This document shows, in pieces, positions 1 through 7,972 of a stretch of DNA of 64,000 bases. The notes under the pieces were generated by a model. That model saw only the letters and a list, made by a program, of their open reading frames with translations, was not told the origin of the DNA and searched no databases. Made by a program: the position numbers and the translations under genes. The stretch spans positions 248,001 through 312,000 of the forward strand of contig CBDFFP010000006.1 of assembly GCA_965246855.1 (NCBI GenBank), in the 5' to 3' direction. Source of the stretch: UBA1952 sp965246855. Its GTDB lineage: Bacteria; Bacteroidota; Bacteroidia; Chitinophagales; Chitinophagaceae. Numbering within the stretch: position 1 is the stretch's first letter; every line of letters begins with the position of its first letter.

Positions 1-1
1 G

Positions 2-2848
2 CTGAACCAGCGCAAGCGCGACAACTTCTATCAGTACGATGCGAGCACCAACCTGAATATGGGTAAGTTGCTGCCCGCGAAATGGGGCGTGCAGTTGCCG
101 GTTTTTGGCGGTTATTCCCGCAATGTGAGCACGCCCCAGTACGACCCGTATGACCTCGACGTGAAACTGAAAGACAAGCTGGCTACGGCCCGCGACGCAC
201 AGCAGCAGGATTCTATCCGCAGTGCCGCGCAGGATTTTACGTCTATCACGTCCTTCAATATTGCCAACGCCCGCATTACCGGCAACCCGGCGAAAGCATC
301 CAAAAGAGCCAAGCCGTGGAGCGCGCGCAACTTTGACGCTTCCTATTCCTACAACCGCCAGCTTCGCCACAACCCGCTGATTGAGAAGGACGAGCTGGTG
401 AATCAAAAGCTCGGTCTTGGATATACCTACGCGGTGCAGCCAAAGCCGATTGAGCCTTTCAAAGGCCTCATCAAAAGCAGGTCTAAATGGTGGCAACTGG
501 TGAAGGATTTCAACTTCAATCCGCTGCCGACCAACTTCAGCTTCCGCACGGAGCTGAACCGCACTTTTGACGAAACGCTGGTGCGCACTGTGGGCGGCGA
601 CGGCTATCGCGTGCCGCCGACGTACTACAAGAATTTTACGTGGCTGCGGACATACAGTACGCGCTGGGAACTGACGCGCTCGCTGGCGCTGGACTACAAC
701 GCCACCAACAACAGCCGGATTGAAGAGCCGTATGGCCCACTGGATACCAGGGAGAAACGCGACACGGTGCTGCGAAATATCTCCACCTTCGGGCGGAATG
801 TTTTCTTCTCTCAAACCCTGAACGCATCTTACAACGTGCCACTCGCGAAGCTGCCCATCACCGACTGGATGACGCTGCGCCTTTCTTACGGAACAACCTA
901 TTCGTGGACCGTTGCTTCGCGCCTAGCGGTAGGCTTGGGAAACACCATCGCCAACACGCAGACGAAGACGGTGAACGGCGAACTGAACTTCGCCAATCTC
1001 TACAACAAAAACCGCTGGTTGCGCGCCGTGAATGCGCCCGCGCCCCGCGGTCAGAAGCCTAACCTTCCCGGCGGAAATGTTTTGAAAGACCCGCGCAATC
1101 CGGGTGGGAAGCACGACAAAGGGAAGGCACCGGAAGCAGCCGTGAGCGAAAACGGAGCCGCACCGGCAACAGGCAGCAATACCGTTGCTTCCAACACTTC
1201 CTCTTCTTCCCGCAAAAGCAAGAAGGCCGCCGATACGGTGTTGATGATTAACAACGCGCCAGTCGTGATTTCCGGGATGAACGACAAGCAGGTGGATTCG
1301 CTGCGCAAAGTGGCGCAGGCGCAGGAGCTGGCGAAAGTGAAAGCCGAGAAAGCCCGTGCGAAAGCGGCCCGTAAAGCAGCCCGTCTGGCGAAGCGCAACA
1401 GTGCCCCGGAAATTTCTACGCCCGTGCGCATTGCGGGTCGGTTACTGACTTCGGTGAAGCGCGCGACCATCAACTACACCGAAAACGGCGGAACGGTGTT
1501 GCCAGGATTTTTGGACAGTACGCGCGTGCTGGGCGTCAATACACGCAGCCTGCAACCGGGACTGGATTTTGTCTTCGGTTATCAGCCGGGTTATGAATGG
1601 CTGGACCAGAAAGCGCGCAACGGTCTCTTGAGCCGCGACTCGCTTTTCAACGGGCAGTTTTTGCAGCAATTTGCGCGCAACATCAACCTGACGGCGCAGG
1701 TGGAGCCGTTCCCGGATTTCCGCATTGACCTGTCGCTGACCAGCACGTTCAGCAAACAATACAGCGAGATTTTTAAGGACACTAATGTGCTGTATGGGCG
1801 CAGGGGCGACTTCACGCACAACAACCCGTACACCACCGGCTCGTTCACCATCTCGTCTATCTTCCTCAACACACTTTTTGAGCCGATAGGCCGCTCGCTT
1901 TCGCCTGCTTATGAACGCTTCCTGGCCAACCGCGTAACGGTTTCCAATCGCCTCGGCGGGTTGAATCCGTATGTGGGCAACCTGCAGGACCCCACCGATC
2001 CGGACTATAAAAAAGGCTATACGCGCTACTCGCAGGATGTGCTGGTGCCGTCCTTTATCGCTGCTTATTCGGGCCGGAGTGTAGGTGGCGTTCCGCTGGT
2101 GGATGGCCGCGCCACGCGGGTGAATCAGAATCCTTTTGGTAATTACCTGCCGTTGCCCAACTGGCGGCTCACTTACAACGGACTGACGAAGCTTCCGGCA
2201 TTCGCTTCCATCTTCAATACCTTCTCGCTGACGCACGGATATACCAGCACCATGTCGATGAACGCGTTTGTGTCGTCGCTGTTGTATCAGGATATTTACA
2301 ACCTCGGTTTCCCGTCGTTTATTGATTCCAACAGCAACAATTTCATTCCGTTTTTCCAGGTGCCGAACATCACGATTTCGGAGCAGCTTGGGCCGCTTTT
2401 GGGCGTGGACATGTCTTTTAAAAACAACCTCTCGGCCCGTATGGAATTCCGCAAGAGCCGCACGGTGAGCCTCAGCATGATTGACTATCAGGTGGCAGAG
2501 CGCTCCAGCACAGAGTATGTTTTTGGCCTCGGCTACCGGGCGCGCGGCGTGCGGCTGCCGTTCCCAATCTTGGGTGTGCGCCGTTTGAAAAACGACCTCA
2601 ACATCAAGGTGGACGTGAGCTACCGCGACGACCTGGCGAGCAACACCTACATGTCGCAGAACGTGCGGCAGTTTACAGGCGGACAGAAGGTAATTGGCAT
2701 CTCGCCGACGATTGACTACATCATCTCCGACCAACTGACGCTGCGTTTTTTCTATGACCGCCGGCAAAGCATCCCGTATGTGTCTTCGTCTTACCCGATT
2801 ACGACGACGCGCGCGGGGATAACGTTACGGTTTATTTTCGTGCGGTAG
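2..2848 (+). CDS. sprA: SprA/Sov, T9SS outer-membrane translocon, C-terminal part (5' truncated by window)
   Basis: The reading frame is open from base 2, so the gene starts outside the window; about 948 residues of a protein that is usually well over 2000 residues are present. SprA is the giant outer-membrane barrel through which type IX secretion cargo leaves the cell. The visible part has the aromatic, alternating beta-strand pattern of that barrel, a low-complexity Ala/Lys-rich insertion around bases 1100-1400 (residues such as KAEKARAKAARKAARLAKR), and ends in the strand pattern TTTRAGITLRFIFVR followed by TAG. Recognition is from the overall sequence pattern; the N-terminal part cannot be checked. 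The presence of several T9SS cargo genes in the same window fits. The last 194 bases are duplicated at 3702-3900 (see there). Confidence 0.85.
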   Translation: MNQRKRDNFYQYDASTNLNMGKLLPAKWGVQLPVFGGYSRNVSTPQYDPYDLDVKLKDKLATARDAQQQDSIRSAAQDFTSITSFNIANARITGNPAKASKRAKPWSARNFDASYSYNRQLRHNPLIEKDELVNQKLGLGYTYAVQPKPIEPFKGLIKSRSKWWQLVKDFNFNPLPTNFSFRTELNRTFDETLVRTVGGDGYRVPPTYYKNFTWLRTYSTRWELTRSLALDYNATNNSRIEEPYGPLDTREKRDTVLRNISTFGRNVFFSQTLNASYNVPLAKLPITDWMTLRLSYGTTYSWTVASRLAVGLGNTIANTQTKTVNGELNFANLYNKNRWLRAVNAPAPRGQKPNLPGGNVLKDPRNPGGKHDKGKAPEAAVSENGAAPATGSNTVASNTSSSSRKSKKAADTVLMINNAPVVISGMNDKQVDSLRKVAQAQELAKVKAEKARAKAARKAARLAKRNSAPEISTPVRIAGRLLTSVKRATINYTENGGTVLPGFLDSTRVLGVNTRSLQPGLDFVFGYQPGYEWLDQKARNGLLSRDSLFNGQFLQQFARNINLTAQVEPFPDFRIDLSLTSTFSKQYSEIFKDTNVLYGRRGDFTHNNPYTTGSFTISSIFLNTLFEPIGRSLSPAYERFLANRVTVSNRLGGLNPYVGNLQDPTDPDYKKGYTRYSQDVLVPSFIAAYSGRSVGGVPLVDGRATRVNQNPFGNYLPLPNWRLTYNGLTKLPAFASIFNTFSLTHGYTSTMSMNAFVSSLLYQDIYNLGFPSFIDSNSNNFIPFFQVPNITISEQLGPLLGVDMSFKNNLSARMEFRKSRTVSLSMIDYQVAERSSTEYVFGLGYRARGVRLPFPILGVRRLKNDLNIKVDVSYRDDLASNTYMSQNVRQFTGGQKVIGISPTIDYIISDQLTLRFFYDRRQSIPYVSSSYPITTTRAGITLRFIFVR

Positions 2849-2892
2849 GGGGCTGTCCTTCCATGTATCTTCGGGCGAAAGAAATACGGGCT

Positions 2893-3356
2893 ATGAAAAC
2901 GCTAACGCTACCGCTGCACCAGCTGCATACCCCGCAAGAAGTTCTGGCTTTGCTGGCGAAGGAAAATCTGCGTAAAGGTGACCGATTGGATGTGGTGGTT
3001 AGGGAGAAGGACGATGAAAACGGTTGGGCCTTTTGGGGAATGTTCTTGCTTCTGGGTGTTGTTTTACTAAACTATTTTGGCGCACAACAGAGGCGAAAAA
3101 GCGCGTGGAGGAAGGCGACGCACTCCTCAAAAACCTTTTTAAAGAAGGCGACACGGCGGAACTGGAAAAGAACTTAGAGGCCGAATATGAAATTGAAATA
3201 GAATGGGTGGATGCCCCCAAAAGCCCCGTGGAAGAGACCGATGAAGCGGCGTGGGACAAAGCAGCAACGACCCTGCTGGCCGATGCGTATGGAGAGGAAG
3301 AACCCGACTACTCCGATGTGCCGCTTCTGGATCCAAACCCGAACTATAAGCCGTGA
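2893..3356 (+). pseudogene. Putative membrane-anchored partner (antitoxin position) of the MazF-like toxin, frameshifted
   Basis: No recognised family. Reading from ATG 2893 (an in-frame ATG at 2863 is possible) gives an N-terminal segment MKTLTLPLHQLHTPQEVLAL, then a hydrophobic stretch WAFWGMFLLLGVVLLNYF that looks like one membrane helix. The frame then runs into basic nonsense, while the frame starting one base earlier continues as an acidic helical region (EAKKRVEEGDALLKNLFKEG ...) ending DVPLLDPNPNYKP. Adding one T to the TTTT run at 3075-3078 joins both halves into a protein of about 154 residues. The stop overlaps the toxin start (GTGA at 3353-3356), the usual coupling of an antitoxin-toxin pair, and the acidic tail would suit binding a MazF-type toxin. 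Role is inferred from position only. A single-base sequencing error is as likely as a true pseudogene. Confidence 0.5.
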
Positions 3357-3691
3357 AAGCGGGGATGATTGTGCGTGTAGCCTTGCCACAGGCGGATGAC
3401 CAAGTGAAGGTGCGACCCGCATTGCTGCTCAAACCAATAAGGCCGCATTCCGACTGGCTGCTTTGCGCCATTTCCACGCAACTCCACAACGAAGTAGCCG
3501 GCTTGGATGTCTTGATAGATGTCGAATATCCCGACTTTGGGCAAGCCCGCTTCCTGAAGCCAAGCATCATTCGCGTTGTTAAACTTCACACGATGCCGGA
3601 GGCCAGGATTGAAGGCAGCATCGGAACAGTGAGCGATGCGACTTACAACACGGTTATGGACAACCTCATTCACTTTTTGAAAACCGGGTAG
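3353..3691 (+). CDS. MazF/PemK-like type II toxin, endoribonuclease family
   Basis: The 112-residue protein fits the PemK/MazF fold: the start KAGMIVRVALPQ aligns with the family's K-x-G-D-I-V-x-V opening, followed by VRPALLLK (the R-P-A-L-V-L segment), and later the strand LKPSIIRVVKLHTM. Members are small ribosome-dependent or -independent mRNA interferases, neutralised by a protein encoded just upstream. The start is taken as GTG 3353 because it overlaps the upstream stop and supplies the conserved K-x-G; ATG 3365 is the alternative. The conserved Asp of G-D-I-V is Met here, so substrate specificity or activity may differ. The pair lies between two copies of the sprA 3' end, implying arrival by transfer. 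Confidence 0.7.
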   Translation: MKAGMIVRVALPQADDQVKVRPALLLKPIRPHSDWLLCAISTQLHNEVAGLDVLIDVEYPDFGQARFLKPSIIRVVKLHTMPEARIEGSIGTVSDATYNTVMDNLIHFLKTG

Positions 3692-3701
3692 CGGTTTTTT
3701 G

Positions 3702-3900
3702 CGCAGAACGTGCGCCAGTTTATGGGCGGTCAAAAGGTGATTGGCATCTCGCCAACGATTGATTACATCATCTCCGACCAACTGACGCTGCGCTTCTTCT
3801 ACGACCGTCGGCAGAGCATCCCATCCCGTATGTGTCTTCGTCTTACCCGATTACGACGACAAGAGCGGGAATTACGCTAAGGTTTATTTTCGTGCGGTAA
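3702..3900 (+). pseudogene. Detached second copy of the sprA 3' end
   Basis: These 199 bases repeat the last 194 bases of sprA (2655-2848) with about 21 substitutions and a 5-bp duplication (ATCCC within catcccatcccg, around 3821). If the 5 bases are ignored the translation is identical to the SprA C-terminus except one Thr to Met change; nearly all substitutions are synonymous, including the stop (TAG versus TAA). So this copy evolved as functional sprA sequence before it was cut off from its gene. It has no start and is now out of frame because of the 5-bp duplication. Confidence 0.9.
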
Positions 3901-3925
3901 GGAGTGGGAGACAAAAGAGGGTAAG

Positions 3926-3972
3926 GAGCGTTCCACCTGTCAGGTTTCCGAAACCTGACAAGTGGGACGCTC
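3926..3972. terminator. Long hairpin between convergent genes
   Basis: GAGCGT...TGTCAGGTTTC is matched by GAAACCTGACA...ACGCTC with few mismatches, giving a stem of about 22 bp and almost no loop, followed by TCTTTTGA on the plus strand. It lies between the sprA tail copy (plus) and the hydrolase (minus), so it probably ends transcription from one or both sides. A related hairpin with the core AGGTTTTGGAAACCTT is at 7859-7889. Confidence 0.6.
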
Positions 3973-4011
3973 TCTTTTGAAAAATCCTTGCGCCTCTGAG
4001 AGAGAATCTTA

Positions 4012-4701
4012 TCACTGCACTTTCCGAATGTGGTTCTCTATAAGCGTCGCGAGTAAAGCCACACTCGCCTTCTCCAACAGATGCGGCGTATGCGGCAGCA
4101 CCGCAAGCGCGGCGTTCGGAAGCGCTTTGTAAGCAGCAACGGTTTCATCCAGACTTACCATCTTGTCGCGGTCGCCGAGCATCAGTTGGACGGGTTGCTT
4201 CAAGGCGGAAAAAGCCTCATCGGAAAAGCGGTAACCGCTCATGCCTTGCAACAAGACTTGAGTGTGCATTACCAGCTTTTTCCAGCCCGCCTGCGGATGC
4301 ACGGCTGCCAGTGCCGCTACGAATTTGGGTAGTTTTTCTTCCAGAATCTCCGGTTGCAATTGAGCCGCTTCCCACGTGCAAACGTCTTCTGTCCAGAGGA
4401 ACTTGGTTGCCAGCGTGGATACAGACAGAACGCGCTCTGGTGCGCGACCGGCCAGCCGCAACGCCACAAAACCGCCCATGCTATAGCCGAAAAGATGCGC
4501 CGCCGGAAAGTTGTGGGCATCCAGATAGCGCAGTACATCCGCTTCAAAGGTTTCTATGGAGAAACCTTCTTCCGGCCAAAGGGAAGCCCCGTGACCGCTG
4601 AATTCCAACACATGCACGTCAAGTGAACGCATCGCATCACGAAGCGGATAAAGGGATTGAGCGTTTCCGAGCGCGCCATGGAGCAGCAGAATGGGAGCCA
4701 T
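4012..4701 (-). CDS. Alpha/beta-hydrolase fold protein
   Basis: A 229-residue single-domain alpha/beta hydrolase without signal peptide, so cytoplasmic. The oxyanion-hole segment LLLHGALG is at residues 5-12, the nucleophile elbow GYSMGG around residue 72 (Ser), the acid in GDRDKMV around residue 177 and the catalytic His in LPHTPHLLE around residue 207, in the canonical order. The substrate cannot be told; relatives include esterases and MenH-like enzymes. It is separated from the upstream helicase by a REP-like inverted repeat and probably has its own promoter. Confidence 0.85.
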   Translation of the reverse strand: MAPILLLHGALGNAQSLYPLRDAMRSLDVHVLEFSGHGASLWPEEGFSIETFEADVLRYLDAHNFPAAHLFGYSMGGFVALRLAGRAPERVLSVSTLATKFLWTEDVCTWEAAQLQPEILEEKLPKFVAALAAVHPQAGWKKLVMHTQVLLQGMSGYRFSDEAFSALKQPVQLMLGDRDKMVSLDETVAAYKALPNAALAVLPHTPHLLEKASVALLATLIENHIRKVQ

Positions 4702-4754
4702 AGGCGGAGGGATCGGTCTGATGTTTGAAAAAGGCGAATGGCTATAAAAAGGGT

Positions 4755-4828
4755 GTCATTCCGACGAAGGAGGAATCTCACTCGTGCTATACCTGCATTT
4801 CGTAAGATTCCTCCTTCGTCGGAATGAC
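4755..4828. repeat. REP-like inverted repeat (GTCATTCCGAC family)
   Basis: GTCATTCCGACGAAGGAGGA at 4755 continues to AATCT and is matched by its inverted copy ending at 4828 (AGATTCCTCC ... GGAATGAC), with a spacer of about 26 bp. The same core occurs in both inverted repeats at 58030-58281, so it is a dispersed family. It lies between two minus-strand genes. Confidence 0.85.
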
Positions 4829-4877
4829 CCGCAAAAATATTTAGGAGACCAGTTCGACAAAGCCGGTTCCCAAAAAA

Positions 4878-6137
4878 TTACCTTTCCCGCCGTTCGCCGC
4901 CTCTGCCTGCTGGTTTCCGCGCGGCAGGATTTCCACCGGGACGAGACGCGCGTGGAGGTCGTTGCTGCTGCTTGGGCTTCTCGGAAATAACCATGTTCTT
5001 CATCGGGTAAGCATGGCCTTCCACGACCGGAATTTTCATCCCGATAACCTTTTGAATGTCCTTGATGTAGGCCATCTCCTCGTAGTCGGAGAAGGAATAG
5101 GCAAAGCCTTTCGCGCCTGCGCGTCCGCCCCGGCCAATGCGGTGAACATACGACTCCGGGATGTTCGGAATCTCGTAGTTCACGACGTGTTCCAGCAGTT
5201 CAATATCGATACCGCGCGCCGCAATATCGGTGGCGACCAGCACGTGAATCTTGTTGTTCTTAAACGCTTCCAGCGCCGCCTGCCGCTGGTTCTGCGATTT
5301 ATTGCCATGAATGGCCGCTGCCGTGAAACCGGCCTTGTCCAGAATTTTCACCAGCTTGTCGGCGCCGTGCTTGGTGCGTGTAAACACCAGCGCGCGGTGG
5401 TGCAGCTTTTCCCGCAAAAGTGAAAAAAGCAGCGCGGGCTTATTGTCTCTGTCCACATAATAGAGCGACTGCTCGATGGTCTCCGCCGTGGTGGCCGCAG
5501 GCGTTACTTCAATATAAACCGGATTCACCAAAATGGTATCTGCCAACTGCTGAATCGGTGCAGGCATGGTGGCGGAGAAAAACAGTGTTTGACGTTTGGC
5601 GGGAATCTTCGCAATCACCTTTTTTACGTCGTGGATAAAGCCCATATCCAGCATCCGGTCGGCCTCGTCCAGCACGAAAACCTGTAGGTCGCTAAGGGAG
5701 ATGAAACCCTGTTGCATCAGGTCCAGCAGACGGCCCGGCGTAGCTACCAGAACATCTATGCCGCGCTTTAACGCTGCCACTTGCGCGCTTTGGTTTACGC
5801 CGCCAAAAATAACAGTGTGTTTCAGGTGGAGAAAAGCGCCGTAGTCACGGAAGCCTTCGTCAATCTGAATCGCCAATTCGCGCGTGGGTGTTAGGATAAG
5901 GACGCGGATATTGGGCCTTTGGCGGGCCGGGCCTTGCGCGTCTAAGCGTTGCAGAATCGGCAGCGCGAAAGCGGCTGTTTTGCCCGTGCCCGTTTGGGCG
6001 CAACCCAGCACGTCGCGGCCCTGAAGAATGGGCGGAATGGCCTGCTCCTGAATAGGTGTAGGATGAACATAACCGGCTTTGTCAAGCGCGAGCAAAAGTG
6101 GCTGTATAAGTCCCAGATCGGGAAAGGTAATTTTCAA
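4878..6137 (-). CDS. DEAD-box RNA helicase, RhlE-like
   Basis: A 419-residue ATP-dependent RNA helicase with all core motifs in order: Q-motif segment YVHPTPIQEQAIPP near the start, Walker A AQTGTGKT (about residue 48), PTRELA, TPGRLLD, DEAD (about residue 158), SAT, then in the second RecA domain VATDIAARGIDI and HRIGRGGRAG. The C-terminal tail (last 35 residues) is rich in Arg, Gly and Pro, as in RhlE-type proteins that bind RNA non-specifically. It likely acts in rRNA maturation or mRNA turnover. It is preceded by AT-rich heptamer repeats and appears monocistronic. Confidence 0.95.
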   Translation of the reverse strand: MKITFPDLGLIQPLLLALDKAGYVHPTPIQEQAIPPILQGRDVLGCAQTGTGKTAAFALPILQRLDAQGPARQRPNIRVLILTPTRELAIQIDEGFRDYGAFLHLKHTVIFGGVNQSAQVAALKRGIDVLVATPGRLLDLMQQGFISLSDLQVFVLDEADRMLDMGFIHDVKKVIAKIPAKRQTLFFSATMPAPIQQLADTILVNPVYIEVTPAATTAETIEQSLYYVDRDNKPALLFSLLREKLHHRALVFTRTKHGADKLVKILDKAGFTAAAIHGNKSQNQRQAALEAFKNNKIHVLVATDIAARGIDIELLEHVVNYEIPNIPESYVHRIGRGGRAGAKGFAYSFSDYEEMAYIKDIQKVIGMKIPVVEGHAYPMKNMVISEKPKQQQRPPRASRPGGNPAARKPAGRGGERRER

Positions 6138-6173
6138 AAAAAGAAGGGTTATTAGGGGTGCAAGGTAGGACGG

Positions 6174-6211
6174 GTAATGAATAATGATTAATGAATAATG
6201 AATAATGGGTT
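6174..6211. repeat. AT-rich short tandem repeat (AATGAAT-like)
   Basis: Imperfect heptamer-like units of the type TAATGAATAATG fill the gap between the helicase start and the end of the solute-binding protein gene. Similar simple repeats built on ATG-containing units occur near 15945, 16445, 20893 and 56687. Confidence 0.7.
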
Positions 6212-6220
6212 ATGAGGGAG

Positions 6221-7837
6221 TCATTTTTCAAACCGTACCCGCCGCAGGTCAATCGTGTTCATCGGGTCGCTTGTAAAGCCTTGCACGTTATTTTGGAGGA
6301 AATGATTCAGCCGGTCATAGAAAAGCGGAATTACGGTTGCTTCGCTCATCGCTAAGGAATCCATTTTCCGGTATAAAGCATAGCGCGGCGTGTCGGGCAG
6401 CGTGACGGCTGTTTGGTACCACGCGTCAAACTGCGGGTTTTGGAAGCGCGTGTAGTTGGGCGGCGCGGGCAATTTTCCGTAAAAGAAGGCGAGGTAGGTT
6501 TCCGCGTCCGGGTAGTCTGCAATCCACTGGGCGCGGAACATGGGGCTTTTGGAGAGGCTCATTTGCTGGCGCAGAATATTGGGCTGCACCACTTCGGCGC
6601 GTGCGCGGATGCCTACTTCTCCCAACTGACCGCACACAAACTGCACGATGTCTAAGTAGTTGTCCGGCGTTTGAATGGCAATCGGCGGCAAACCTTTCCC
6701 ACCTTTAAAACCCGCTTCTTCCAGCAGCGCCGCTGCCTTTTGGGGATTGTAGGAAAAGCCCCACGCGGCTTCCGGCAAAGCGCCCGGTAGTCCCGGCGGA
6801 ATAAAACCGCCATTGGCGGGCAGCACCAATCCATTGCGGAAATACCGGCATATCCGCTCGCGGTCTATGGCGTAACCGATGGCCCGCCGCACGAGTGGAT
6901 GACGAAGCGCCGAGGCCTGTAAAAGCGGATTAGCTGTGTCGGAGAGAATGCCCAGATATTCGGTGTTGAGGTAGCCGCTGCGGCGAAGCGCAAAACGGCT
7001 GCGGAATTCTTCTTTTACCGTGCCGTCTTTACGCAGGATAATGTCTTTAAAGGAGCCATCAATATTGTTCACAAAGTGGAGCTTTCCTTGCAGGAAAAGG
7101 AGAAACTCCGTGGCCTTGCTGTCAAAGAATGAATATTGAACCGCGTCTAAGTACGGCAGCTTTCTTCCCCTTTCATCGCGCTCCCAGTAATGCGGATTGC
7201 GGTGAAGAATCAGTGCTGTTCCTTCTTCCCACACATAGTATTGAAACGGCCCCGTGCCGCAGGGATGGCGCCGGAAATCCTTGCCCCATTTCTCTGCCAC
7301 TTCACGCGGCACGATGCCGCAATAGGCCATAGAGAGCAGCGCAGGCAGGGGCGCAAACGGACGACGCAGGCGCAGGACAAACGTGGTGTCGTTCGCCGCC
7401 TCAAAAGGGCGCGTTGTGTCCACGCGGTCATTGAAAATCCATGCGCCGGAGGAAGCGATTTCCGGGGTCAGAATGCGGTTGAAGGAATAGACCACATCCG
7501 CCGCCGTCATGCGTCGTCCTTTGCCGTTGGGGAAAACACCATTGTTTTGGAAAGCCACATCGTTGCGCAGGAAAAAGGTCCATGTTTTTCCATCTGCCGA
7601 AGCCGTCCAGCGCGTGGCTAGCGAGGGACGAAGGGCGCCGCTGCTGTCGGTTTCGGTGAGGGTATTGTAAATCGCGTGGGCCGTCCAGATGGTGTACAGA
7701 TCTTTGGCGTAGGCGGGGTCTAAGCTTTCCAAAGAGCCGGAAGAAAGGTTGATGCGGAAAACGGCTTTGGTGCTTTTGGGCGCGCGCGGGCCGCAGCCGC
7801 ATAGCAACACGAGCAGGAAAAGAACAGCGTTTTTCAC
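6221..7837 (-). CDS. Peptide/nickel-type ABC solute-binding lipoprotein (family 5)
   Basis: A 538-residue extracytoplasmic solute-binding protein of the DppA/OppA class. The N-terminus is a lipoprotein signal (MKNAVLFLLVLLCGCG, lipobox LLCGC, Cys13 or Cys15). The body shows the family pattern: SLESLDPAYA, LATRWTASADGKTWTFFLR, MTAADVVYSFNRI and later RRAIGYAIDRERI. It should capture an oligopeptide or similar ligand on the outer face of the inner membrane. No permease or ATPase genes are next to it in the window, so its transporter partners are encoded elsewhere or it works alone. The ligand is unknown. Confidence 0.9.
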   Translation of the reverse strand: MKNAVLFLLVLLCGCGPRAPKSTKAVFRINLSSGSLESLDPAYAKDLYTIWTAHAIYNTLTETDSSGALRPSLATRWTASADGKTWTFFLRNDVAFQNNGVFPNGKGRRMTAADVVYSFNRILTPEIASSGAWIFNDRVDTTRPFEAANDTTFVLRLRRPFAPLPALLSMAYCGIVPREVAEKWGKDFRRHPCGTGPFQYYVWEEGTALILHRNPHYWERDERGRKLPYLDAVQYSFFDSKATEFLLFLQGKLHFVNNIDGSFKDIILRKDGTVKEEFRSRFALRRSGYLNTEYLGILSDTANPLLQASALRHPLVRRAIGYAIDRERICRYFRNGLVLPANGGFIPPGLPGALPEAAWGFSYNPQKAAALLEEAGFKGGKGLPPIAIQTPDNYLDIVQFVCGQLGEVGIRARAEVVQPNILRQQMSLSKSPMFRAQWIADYPDAETYLAFFYGKLPAPPNYTRFQNPQFDAWYQTAVTLPDTPRYALYRKMDSLAMSEATVIPLFYDRLNHFLQNNVQGFTSDPMNTIDLRRVRFEK

Positions 7838-7858
7838 GGGGGCGAAGTTGGGGGAGCA

Positions 7859-7889
7859 AACCTATAAGGTTTTGGAAACCTTATAGGTT
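7859..7889. terminator. Hairpin with T run on plus strand
   Basis: AACCTATAAGGTTT and AAACCTTATAGGTT form a 14-bp perfect stem with a TGG loop, followed by TTTTTT on the plus strand. It sits just upstream of the solute-binding protein gene and may be part of a two-hairpin transcription barrier with 7916-7956. Confidence 0.55.
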
Positions 7890-7915
7890 TTTTGCGGAAG
7901 CCCTTGCTATAAGCT

Positions 7916-7956
7916 AAAACACCCGTCCGGTTCTTGGAGACGGGACAGGTGTTTTT
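7916..7956 (-). terminator. Terminator of the 554-residue T9SS protein gene
   Basis: AAAACACC(C)GTCC pairs with GGACAGGTGTTTT, giving a hairpin bordered by A runs on one side and T runs on the other, 16 bp after the stop codon at 7973. Confidence 0.7.
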
Positions 7957-7972
7957 TGTCTGCTGTTGATTT

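Noticed and set aside
1442..2767. Long minus-strand open frame opposite sprA (441 codons)
   Set aside because: Its translation is His/Arg/Val-rich shadow composition without domains; sprA on the plus strand has clear barrel texture and explains the bases.
3061..3090. Programmed -1 frameshift in the toxin's partner gene
   Set aside because: No X-XXY-YYZ slippery heptamer or following structure is evident; a lost T in TTTT explains it more simply.
7859..7889. Riboswitch in the leader of the solute-binding protein gene
   Set aside because: It is a simple palindromic hairpin of a recurrent type (compare 3926-3972) without conserved riboswitch features.
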